In this document: positions 1-7,236 of the stretch, in pieces
How positions within the stretch are numbered: the first letter of the stretch is position 1
How the letters are laid out: every line of letters starts with the position of its first letter
Assembly: GCA_031539165.1 (NCBI GenBank)
Contig: JAVKLK010000022.1
Span: 1 to 7,994, forward strand
From: CAIVSN01 sp031539165
GTDB lineage: Bacteria > Patescibacteriota > Gracilibacteria > BD1-5 > UBA2023
Direction of reading: 5' to 3'
Length of the DNA stretch: 7,994 nt
The notes under the pieces: model-generated
What the model was told of the DNA's origin: nothing
The model's database searches: none
Seen by the model: the letters and a program-made list of their open reading frames with translations, nothing else
Position numbers and translations under genes: made by a program

Positions 1-11
1 AAAGAGTTTTT

Positions 12-33
12 GTCAAAAAACGATTGACTTTTT
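12..33 (+). terminator. Weak candidate terminator for a rightward gene left of the window
   Basis: GTCAA (12-16) and TTGAC (24-28) form a 5-bp stem with a 7-base loop, followed by TTTTT (29-33). It overlaps the end of ligA and would serve a converging plus-strand gene outside the window. The stem is short and AT-rich, so this is tentative. Confidence 0.25.
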
Positions 34-2113
34 ACAAAAAACTGCCATTCGAAAACTCTAAAAGTGCTTCAAGAGAGAGAATTGGGATATTCAGAGTCTG
101 TGCTTTTGCCAACTTCGACCCAGCATCTGTTCCCGCCACAAGATACGAAAGTTTCGGTGATACAGACGTACGAACCTCGCCTCCATTTGCCTCTATATAG
201 TCATGAATCTGATCTCGTGACATCTGCTCAAACGAACCCGTTACACAAAATGATTTTCCTTCCAAAAACCCTCCACGCGGAGAAACATCGGGAAGTTCCG
301 GATGAACTTCTGAAAATAATTCTTGTACCATCTCTCTGGTATCAGCAAAGTAATCAACAATGGACTCCGCTGTAACTGGCCCAATATCAGCAATACTGGT
401 CAGTTCTTCAACCGTAAGCTGCATACAAGTGTCCAAAAGAGAGGCCTCTGGATTATTCTGTTTCTTCCATGCTATATGCGTTGCAAGAATTTTTGCCGTC
501 TTCCTTCCCACTTCTGGTATTCCTAGGGCAATGAGCAAGCGCGAGAGTTCAAGAGACCGGCTCCCCTCAATAGCAGAGAGAATATTGTCGGTTCTTTTTT
601 GTTCAAATCATTCTAATTGAAGAATCTGGTCGGCATATCGGTGGAGTCGGTATATCGATACTGCATCGGTGAGAAATCCTTTTTCCAGAAAAAGATCGAT
701 GTGCTTCTCTCCGAGTCCCTCAATATTTGCCGCATGCTTGGAAACGAATACCTTGAGAGCTCCGCTCGTCTGAGCAGGACAGATAGCTCGGTTTGGGCAA
801 AACAGGGCTACCTTCCCCTCTTCTTTGGAGAGAAGAGAACCACAACTCGGGCAATGAGACGGAGGAGTGATGACCATCTCGCTCCCATCTCTCGCACTAT
901 CAATTACTGAAACAACTTCTGGGATGACTTCCCCCGCCCTTTGGATAAATACGCTATCCCCGATTCTCACGCCTTTTCGCTCCAATTCCTCATAGTTATG
1001 AAGCGTGGCCCGACGAACTATAACCCCAGAAACGGAAACTGGTTCCATATGAGCAACGGGGGTGACCGCACCCGATCGACCAACAGAGTGTTCGATAAAA
1101 AGTACTCGAGTTCGAACTAGTTCTTGGGGAAATTTATACGCTATGGCAGACCTGGGATGGTGTTCGGTGCTTCCAAGCTCGTTCCAAAGAGCATACTGCT
1201 GTAATTTTATTACCAGTCCATCTATATCAAAAGCAAACCTTGGTTTCTCCATTGAAGCAATGCGTTCCGCCAGAGCCTCAATAGTAGGGAATGCTTCAAA
1301 AAATGGAGAAACAGAGAATCCCCACTCGGCAAGCTGAGCAATGCCTTGTTGATAGAGGGTGACCCCGAATACATCATGTTCAAGCTCTAGATAGGGGACA
1401 CTGTAGGCAAAAAACTGAAGTCCTCTCGTGCGAGTAATAGAAGGGTCGAGCTGTCGCAAGCTTCCCGATGCGGCATTTCTCGGATTAGCAAAGAGCTTCT
1501 CTCCTTGACTGAGTCGGTCTGCGTTCACCCGAGCAAACTCCTGATGCGGCATGATGACTTCCCCTCGTATCTCGATTTCACCCTCAAATGGAATGGTTCT
1601 TGGGATATTGCGTATTTCCAAGGCGTTGACACTCACATCTTCCCCTTCCACTCCATTCCCACGAGTAAGCGCTCGAACAAATGAACCATTTTTGTAGAGA
1701 ATACTCATTCATAGTCCATCGAATTTCAACTCAAGCATACAAGCCAGAGGATCTTCTCTTCCGAGATATCTTCGAGCCCTCTCTCCAAAGGCAATAATCT
1801 CTTGAGTATCGTAGGTATTATCCAGAGAAATCATCGGAGAAAGATGCCTCCCTTTCTCGAACTGACGAGAAAGCATGACATCAATCCGCTTAGTTGGAGA
1901 TTGTGGATCAAATATTCCAAATCGCTCTTCCGCTTCGGCAAGCAATCGAAATAGAGCATCATATTCCCCATCATCAAGAACTGGACTGGATTCTTGATAG
2001 TAGAGTCGATTATGTTCTCGAATGAGTGCTTGCAACTCCAAAACAGAGGAAACGCTGAGTGGTATTTCTCCTGCAAGGTAGGCTTGGCTTCGACGTAAAA
2101 GTTCAGACTGCAT
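32..2113 (-). CDS. ligA: NAD-dependent DNA ligase LigA, with two UGA-encoded glycines
   Basis: LigA seals nicks in DNA during replication and repair, using NAD+ to adenylate its active-site lysine. Read with UGA as Gly the frame gives about 693 residues, close to the 671 of E. coli LigA. Visible parts are an N-terminal domain (HNRLYY, DDGEYD), the adenylation motif KFDG with Lys130, a zinc finger of Cys421, Cys424, Cys439 and Cys445 with the same spacing as E. coli, helix-hairpin-helix repeats (GIPEVG, DIGPVT), and a C-terminal BRCT domain from about residue 614. UGA codons are at 1709-1711 (residue 135, just after KFDGL) and 608-610 (residue 502, the conserved Gly of the LEGF motif). The stop is UAA at 32-34. 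I chose the ATG at 2113 because it gives a family-like N-terminus and a promoter lies just upstream. The in-frame ATG at 2209 would add 32 residues and run into the divergent gene. Under the standard code this would look like a three-piece pseudogene. Confidence 0.96.
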
Positions 2114-2122
2114 ATGGACGAA

Positions 2123-2151
2123 AGCATATCCGAGAGCCCCAAAATATGCAA
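2123..2151 (-). promoter_or_regulatory. Putative ligA promoter, nearly leaderless
   Basis: On the minus strand there is a weak -35 TTGCAT (2146-2151), a 17-base spacer, and a -10-like TATGCT (2123-2128). The proposed ATG at 2113 begins only 9 bases past the -10, so the predicted transcript would have a leader of about 3 nt. No Shine-Dalgarno sequence is visible. The match is by eye, and the -35 agrees at only three of six positions. Confidence 0.4.
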
Positions 2152-2160
2152 CTCTTTTCG

Positions 2161-2181
2161 GATTTTGAATTTTCCAAAATC
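2161..2181. repeat. Perfect 7-bp inverted repeat between divergent ligA and the C39-like peptidase gene
   Basis: The arms GATTTTG (2161-2167) and CAAAATC (2175-2181) are perfect reverse complements separated by 7 bases. The dyad lies in the 90-bp divergent region, over the position where a -35 of the rightward promoter would sit and upstream of the ligA -35. It could be an operator, but AT-rich DNA makes such dyads by chance. Confidence 0.35.
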
Positions 2182-2191
2182 TTCTTTCCCA

Positions 2192-2197
2192 TATACT
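2192..2197 (+). promoter_or_regulatory. -10 element TATACT of the peptidase gene, leaderless start
   Basis: TATACT matches the sigma-70 -10 consensus at five of six positions and ends 6 bases before the ATG at 2204. The usual -10 to +1 spacing puts transcription start at the A of the start codon. No good -35 is seen at 16-18 bases; TTTCCA at 2171-2176 is the nearest, with a short 15-base spacer. The same TATACT at almost the same distance precedes rnr. Confidence 0.45.
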
Positions 2198-2203
2198 CTG
2201 TGC

Positions 2204-3580
2204 ATGCATCGAATTTCAATCTGAATCATCTCTCTCTTTCTCGTAGGAATATCTGCATATTTTCTTCGAGATGGAGTGTCGGATACTCTTCTTGTCCTCG
2301 CGTCAAAACAAACCGAAAAGAGTCAATCGGGTGCCCTTGAACCAAAGGACCCTTCCCATGCGATAGAGAATCTTGAACGTGCTACTCAGATATTTTTTCG
2401 AAAAAATATAGATCAAATCGCTACGAATCTCGCTCTCCAGAATACGTCCGATTCCTCCAAGCAAGAAGCATACAAAAAAGATTTTGAGCAATTTCAGCGA
2501 AAGAATATCAAAGCGGATATCTCCTTTGAAACAGCGAGTATTCTCAGAAAAGAACTCCTCTCCCAAGAAAGTATCAATCCAAAAGATCCCCTCTTTCGAG
2601 CCTATGTCCATGTAATGGGGCGACTCCAAGGAAAAACAAAGAGTACCTCCGGGGCTACAAAGCTTGATGGAGGAACGATGAAGCTCATCTTACTCGCAGA
2701 AAGATGAGTGCTCCCTCCTGACACGATGCTTGATTCTGAAACACTTCAGGCAGTATTTGAATCGGCTGGATTTATCCTGTGGCGAGAACTGGATTTGCGG
2801 ACTATGCGAAGAACCATTGTGACAGAATGACTCTCTCAAGAAAGTCTCTATACGCAAGCCTATCTCACCGCCTCCCATCTCTTCGGGAGAAAAAGCCTCG
2901 GCAACAGACTCTACCTCAAGAATACCCTCAAACATACCAAACAATTCGCCAGTCTCTCTTGCGAAGCAAACTCAGCGACTCATTTCTACAACTATTACGC
3001 CAGTAAATCCAAAGTGCCCCTCATGAAGGAGCCTGATATGTTTGAACTTTTCCCAAAAGACGAGCGACTCCCTCAGCTCACCAAAATATCTGGAGGATTT
3101 CAGCGTATCTGGGGAGACCCCGAAACCGCATTCGTCTGAAATGTATCAGGGAAACAAAGTATTAATATACGAGAGCTTACCGGCTACGGCATCCATGCCG
3201 CAGGAGTAGTGCCCGTGCTTCAAAAGCTTCTCCAACCCCTACAATACTCCGTAAAAACCACAAAATTCAACGAAATGACTATCGTGTGGAATCTCTCTCA
3301 AAACCACCCCATTCTTTTCTGGTATGTATTCTCAGAAGATCCAAAGCAGGGTTTTGCAAAACTTGAGTGGAAAACATGGACAGGAGAACCTCGAACCGGC
3401 TATATCGGAGAGCACACCGGAATTATTGTAGGAGCAGAGCTTTCTCGGTCAGGCGAACTCACCAAAGTTGCCTACTATGAGGGACTATCGGATGCACTCA
3501 TTTGGGAAGATTGGAATTCGCTCAAAAGCAAAGCTCGTTTCTTTAACGAGAGCATCGTTGTCTCAGGAAAAAAGCGCTAA
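2204..3580 (+). CDS. C39-like (Peptidase_C39_2 type) cysteine peptidase, membrane-anchored or secreted
   Basis: Read with UGA as Gly this is a 458-residue protein. The N-terminus is a short hydrophobic segment (about residues 5-20, IGIISLFLVGISAYF) acting as a signal or anchor. A charged helical region follows, and the C39-like domain fills the second half. Domain marks are Gln247 and Cys253 in QFASLSCEAN, the WGDPETAFVGN motif, GYGIHA, and His404 in GEHTGIIVG. In relatives the third catalytic position is usually an Asp in a DP motif. Here the aligned stretch reads YYEGLSD, so a Glu may stand in or activity may be lost. UGA codons are at 2222, 2705, 2828 and 3137; the last encodes the conserved Gly of FVGN. 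A standard-code reading would start at GTG 2276 and lose the anchor. An in-frame ATG at 2114 is a less likely start because it abuts the ligA ATG. The stop is UAA. The family is well supported; the substrate is unknown. Confidence 0.85.
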
Positions 3581-4271
3581 CCACTCCTGCCGTCTCCGTT
3601 CGGAGAATTCGATCTCCCAAACTCACTCCGTGGCATCCAGAATCACGGAGATACAGAGACTCCTGAGGAGTGAAACCCCCTTCCGGACCCACATAGATTC
3701 CATAACAATCCCCGAGTGGGAGCGAAGAGATTCCCGTTGTTGCCTGTGTATCTGCCATGACTCTTACACAGTGCTCGGGATACAACACATCAGCAACCCC
3801 TCAAGAGAGTATCTGTAAAGAAGGAATGATGCTTCCTCCCGATTGTTCCGTTGCTTCTTGCATGATAGTGCGGAGTCGATCTGCCTTACGCTCAAGTCCA
3901 GGAAGTTTCTGAGATCGCTGTGCGGAAAAAAGAGTAAATGTCGCCACTCCCGATTCGACTCACTTCTGAAGAAGCCACTCTATTTTCTCCAGTTTATTGG
4001 GGATTGCCTGAAACAGATGAACCATTGGTCACGATGCTGGTTTCTCGATCAGTCAAGCACAAGTAAGGGATATATCCGCCTGAGAAATGCGCCCGATGGT
4101 ATAGCGCACATCGACGAAATGAGTTCCGTCAAAAAATATACATTCCTCCCCCTCTCGCATTCGCAATACTCGAGTCATTTGGTGGTATAAATCCGTATGT
4201 ACTCTCGAAGACAGAAGGAGTGTCTGCCCAATTTTGGACGCAAGAGACGAAGGAAAATAAAAGCGTTGCAT
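3543..4271 (-). CDS. rsmE: 16S rRNA (uracil(1498)-N3)-methyltransferase RsmE
   Basis: RsmE is a SPOUT-class enzyme that uses S-adenosylmethionine to methylate U1498 of 16S rRNA in the 30S subunit. With UGA as Gly the frame gives 242 residues, the usual family length. The N-terminal PUA-like part begins MQRFYF and contains HQMTRVLRMREGE. The middle has EWLLQKGVESGV, matching the family KatELGV motif. The C-terminal SAM-binding knot has GPEGGFTPQE (from residue 195) and SLGDRILRTETA (about 217-228). UGA codons lie at 4053, 4029, 3960 and 3801 (lowest coordinates), which are residues 73, 81, 104 and 157. The stop is UAA. The 3' end overlaps the convergent peptidase gene by 38 bp. Under the standard code only the two ends would be annotated, as unrelated fragments. 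Confidence 0.95.
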
Positions 4272-4279
4272 TCCTCAAG

Positions 4280-4306
4280 AGTATGGACAAAGCTGTTTTT
4301 TGGCAA
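4280..4306 (-). promoter_or_regulatory. Putative rsmE promoter, nearly leaderless
   Basis: On the minus strand a -35 TTGCCA (4301-4306, five of six consensus bases) and a -10-like CATACT (4280-4285) are separated by 15 bases. The ATG at 4271 begins 8 bases past the -10, so the predicted leader is about 2 nt. A GAGGA sits directly against the ATG, too close for normal Shine-Dalgarno use. The short spacer is a weakness. Confidence 0.4.
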
Positions 4307-4314
4307 GAAATTCA

Positions 4315-4320
4315 TATACT
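4315..4320 (+). promoter_or_regulatory. -10 element TATACT of rnr, leaderless start
   Basis: TATACT ends 7 bases before the ATG at 4328, placing transcription start at or one base before the start codon. No clear -35 is visible. It is the same hexamer at nearly the same distance as in front of the peptidase gene. It supports the start at 4328 over the in-frame ATG at 4283, which lies upstream of this element. Confidence 0.42.
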
Positions 4321-4327
4321 CTCCCTC

Positions 4328-6180
4328 ATGCGAACGTTCACTCAAGAAAAAATCGGAGTCTATCGACAGACAGGCGGAGATTTTTGATTCATCGATGAGA
4401 TATCCTCTTCTCAAGAAAAAGACGGCATTTTTGTGCATACTTCCAAAGCACTCGATGCGCTCGATGGAGACAGGGTATGTTTTCGCTCCTCTCGAGGAAG
4501 AATGGGGAAAATGGAAGCACGAATCACTCATATCCAAGAACGTTCTCGCACCATTCACTATGGACGTATATTCAAAAAATGAGGATGGCATATCGAGATT
4601 TTTTCTCGCTTTCTACTTATTCGAATTCGACCAGAAAGTATCCATCCCTTTGAAAAAGAGCTCTCTCACGGAATGACGGTTGGAGTTCGAGTTACTGGCT
4701 ATGGGAAGCATATGGAAGCCCTTCTCGTTGAAAAAATTGGACTGGAGAATGAACCAAACTACTACCGAAAACTTCTGCTTGCTCAGAGCGGAGTACCTCA
4801 GCATTTCTCCCCAATGACACTCAAAGAAGCAGAAAAGCTTGCGATACCCAACGAGCGAGATTGGATCTGAAGAGTAGATTGTCGAAACAGAACCATCTGC
4901 ACAATCGATGGAGCGGATGCAAAGGATCTCGACGACGCCATTGAAGTAGAAGCACTCCCCGATGACGCCTACCGACTCACCGTACATATTGCCGACGTAG
5001 CAGAATACGTACGCCTCGGAACGGAGCTTGATACAACCGCCCGAGAACGAGGAACGAGCGTATACCTAGTAAATCAGGTAATCCCCATGCTCCCTCCGAA
5101 ACTCTCCGATTCGCTCTGCTCTTTGCAAGCAGGAACACCGAAATTCTGCCTTTCTCTCGAAATGCTTATTGATGCAAAAGGCAAAGTATACAAAACTACT
5201 CCATTTGAGTCGGTGATTCAATCTTCCTACCGAGCTACCTATCAAGAAGTAGAAGATGATTTGCACCACAAGCCAACCAACATTCCTCCCAAAGTCAGCT
5301 CCATGCTGGCCCACGCGTGGAAACTCAAAAAGATTCTAGATATCGACGTCGAGCAGAAGGAAAAATAGATTTCCCCAGCACGGAGAATCAACTCATCCTT
5401 GAAGAAAATGTCTTGGTAAAAATCCAGCCCGTTGTACACCTTGAAGCCCATGAGCTTATCGAGCAATTCATGGTGCTCGCCAATGAGGAGGTATCGAAAT
5501 GGCTTTCGGAAAGAAATCTCGATACCGTATACCGAATACACCCCGAACCAAGTCAAGGAGGGATAGGCCGTCTCGAAGAGATACTCCAAACCTACTGACT
5601 CTCTCTCGTACTCAAAGACCCGCTTCATCCCAAACCAAAAGAGATTGCCCGAGCACTTGAGCTCCTCAGGGCCAAAGATACAGCATGAGTGACAAATAAA
5701 TGAGCTATCAGCTCCATGTCAAAAGCTCTCTACTCTACAAAAAATATTGGACACTTTGGGCTGGCTCTTACGTATTATTCGCATTTCACCTCCCCCATCC
5801 GCCGATACCCGGATCTTCTCACCCACCGTGCGGTCAAAGCATTTCTCGCAAAAGAAGCCCAGACAAAAACCCCAAAAAGTACCGCATCCCTTGAAATAGT
5901 CGCCAAAGACTGTTCGACCAAAGAAAGAAGAGCCGAAAAACTCGAGTACGACTTCCGAGATACCCTCATTTGCGAATGGTTGACTCAGCGTATTGGCGAG
6001 TGCTTTGACGGACGAATTACCACCATCCTCGAAAAGGGGTCATTTGTTGAGATTTTCTCGGGAGTTGAAGGATTTGCTCCTCGATTAACTGGACCCACTA
6101 TTCAAATAGGCACTCCTGTTTCGGTAGAAATTCTTTCTGTTGATATTCGCTTGCGAAGGATAGAGCTCAGAGCCCTATAA
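4328..6180 (+). CDS. rnr: RNase R / RNase II family 3'-5' exoribonuclease, with a one-base frameshift
   Basis: This enzyme degrades RNA processively from the 3' end. An N-terminal cold-shock-like RNA-binding part (GGDFGFID, DGIFVH, LDGDRV) precedes the RNB catalytic domain. RNB has Asp194, Asp200, Asp202 and Asp203 in TIDGADAKDLDDAI, with the spacing of the E. coli RNase II metal-binding aspartates. HIADVAEYV, GTSVYLV, IPMLPPKLSDSLCSL, LIEQFMVLAN and HFTSPIRRYPDLLTHR follow. An S1 domain occupies about residues 557-617. UGA-encoded glycines are at 4385 (inside the GFGF-type motif), 4580, 4868, 5596, 5686 and 5701. The frame moves from one register to another near 5338: the upstream frame stops at UAG 5366-5368, while homology continues in the -1 frame. 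Restoring one base gives about 617 residues, somewhat short for RNase R. The stop is UAA. An in-frame ATG at 4283 is an alternative start. RNase R is preferred over RNase II because of overall layout, but the two are close. Confidence 0.93.
5336..5344 (+). other. Frameshift point inside rnr
   Basis: Upstream the protein reads KLKKIL in one frame; downstream RRRAEGKIDF reads in the -1 frame. Adding one base between 5338 and 5339 turns GA into an nGA codon, and with A or C as the added base the join reads KKILRYRRRAEGKIDF. This matches the length and pattern of the family segment KILRxxR...GAIDF. The simplest explanations are a missing base in the assembly or a real one-base deletion. The AAAAAG at 5327-5332 is not a perfect slippery heptamer. 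Confidence 0.85.
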
Positions 6181-6194
6181 GGCATAAACAGAGA

Positions 6195-7154
6195 CTACGA
6201 TTCAATCTCTACTCATCGGTAGAGGATTTCCTCTATGAGTACCGAACGAGTTTTGGCTCCAAGAACTCCCGCATTGGGGTCTTTTTCGTGAGAAACGAGT
6301 TTTTTATCGATTTGGAATTGTGCAATGGCTGCTTTCGTTGCGGGCCCGTAAATCCCCGTGGATTTTGTATTGAGGTACCCGATTTGTCTGAGAGTTTCCT
6401 GAAGAGTTCGGATTTCAGGAGCGGAAGTGCCGAGTTTTGGACGATCAATTCTTGCAAAGTATGAGTCAAGAGTCTGTCGTTGTTTCTCAAAGTAAGCGAG
6501 TTTCTGGGCAAGCTCATCCTCTTGTTTCTCCTTGGAAGATTTTTCTGAAGACACTTTGGCTGCAGCCTTGGTAAATTCTTTGGCATCTTTGGCAACCGAT
6601 TTTGATAGAAGCGCTTGTGGGACGGTATCCGTATCGAATCGAACTTGCACCTGAGAATCTTTGTAGATTCTGGCTTTGACCGTTCTCTTCCCCCAGGCGA
6701 GGGCTCGAGCAAGACCTGCCTCACCACTTCCCATCCAGATATCAACTCTATCGAATTCATGTCCTCGAACTCCTTTATTCACAATAGCCCCTCCCCTATC
6801 TTCTACAGAACCGGTTCCCAATCCCGATATCCAAATTTTTGTTCCGAATTCATAGTCTTTGGGAGCGGCGAGCATTCATTCAAACACCGCTTTTCCACTC
6901 GCTCCATGGGTACCGTTCCCATTGAGAACTCGCTCATCTTCATAGTTCCCTCTCAGATAGTATCGTTGATCTGGAAGAGGAGAATAGTATGCGGTAGCAA
7001 TAAGGGTCACTTCCTCATACGGGAGTTCTTCTACCATACTTATTTTAGGCTTGGGAAGAGTGGACTGCACTGCAGCAAAAGCGACTGAATTCACCAATGT
7101 GAAGCATGCAAGACAGCAAGAAATACAGATTTTTGTAGGGATGGATATATGCAT
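6195..7154 (-). CDS. Secreted 3D-domain protein with C-terminal peptidoglycan-binding domain
   Basis: This 319-residue protein probably acts on the cell wall. A signal peptide (IPTKICISCCLACFTLVNSVAFAA) covers about the first 28 residues. The 3D domain follows (about 48-160): ATAYYSP, ASGKAVFEGM, a glycine-rich GLGTGSVEDRGGAI, and FDRVDIWMG. The three aspartates that name the family are probably Asp119, Asp135 and Asp138. The domain is related to the catalytic fold of lytic transglycosylase MltA. A lysine- and glutamate-rich linker (about 185-228) leads to a peptidoglycan_binding_1 repeat (about 240-310: LQETLRQIGYL, GIYGPATKAAIAQFQ). One UGA at 6876-6878 encodes Gly93 in the conserved EGM motif. 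A second at 6213-6215 is read through, adding GVEIES before UAG at 6195-6197. The start at 7154 is firm because an in-frame UAG lies at 7164-7166. Substrate cleavage is inferred, not shown. Confidence 0.9.
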
Positions 7155-7160
7155 GGATTC

Positions 7161-7189
7161 ATGCTACCATGTTCCCCTTTGTGTGTCGA
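7161..7189 (-). promoter_or_regulatory. Promoter of the 3D-domain gene, extended -10, leaderless
   Basis: On the minus strand a -35 TCGACA (7184-7189, five of six consensus bases) lies 17 bases from a -10-like TAGCAT (7161-7166), preceded by TGG to form an extended -10. The ATG at 7154 begins 6 bases past the -10. The -10 overlaps an in-frame UAG, so translation cannot begin further upstream. This is the best-formed promoter in the window. Confidence 0.55.
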
Positions 7190-7223
7190 AAAGAGAGATT
7201 GACATACTGCCAATCTCTCTTTT
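7189..7223 (-). terminator. Intrinsic terminator of the surface-protein gene
   Basis: Perfect 13-bp arms AAAAGAGAGATTG (7189-7201) and CAATCTCTCTTTT (7211-7223) enclose a 9-base loop. The hairpin begins 13 bases past the UAA of the leftward gene, and the 3' arm ends in a T run on either strand. Its last base coincides with the first base of the -35 of the next gene, so terminator and promoter are packed together. Confidence 0.8.
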
Positions 7224-7236
7224 AGTACAAAGTCTA

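Noticed and set aside
32..2209. ligA, rsmE, rnr and others as pseudogenes broken by stop codons
   Set aside because: All the interruptions except one are UGA, the frame is kept across each, family motifs continue through them, and real stops are UAA or UAG. Recoding explains this far better than decay of five neighbouring genes.
1831..2229. A 132-codon minus-strand frame overlapping the ligA N-terminus
   Set aside because: It is out of frame with ligA and carries no recognisable motif. The ligA frame shows HNRLYY, DDGEYD and KFDG over the same bases.
4197..4676. A 159-codon plus-strand open frame overlapping the start of rnr
   Set aside because: It is in a different frame from rnr, has a basic, low-sense composition, and overlaps the clear CSD part of RNase R and the start of rsmE.
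5327..5332. AAAAAG as a programmed -1 frameshift site in rnr
   Set aside because: The heptamer is C AAA AAG, not the A AAA AAG needed for clean tandem slippage, no downstream hairpin stands out, and shifting there would replace the conserved KIL residues. An indel is simpler.
6190..6210. AGAGA / TCTCT inverted repeat between the rnr and 3D stop codons as a shared terminator
   Set aside because: The stem is only 5 bp with an 11-base loop and no adjoining T run, so it is not credible as an intrinsic terminator.
608..6878. UGA read as selenocysteine or tryptophan
   Set aside because: Eighteen UGAs in unrelated proteins with no selenoprotein motif argue against selenocysteine. The conserved positions are Gly in the families, and Trp is encoded by UGG in the same genes.
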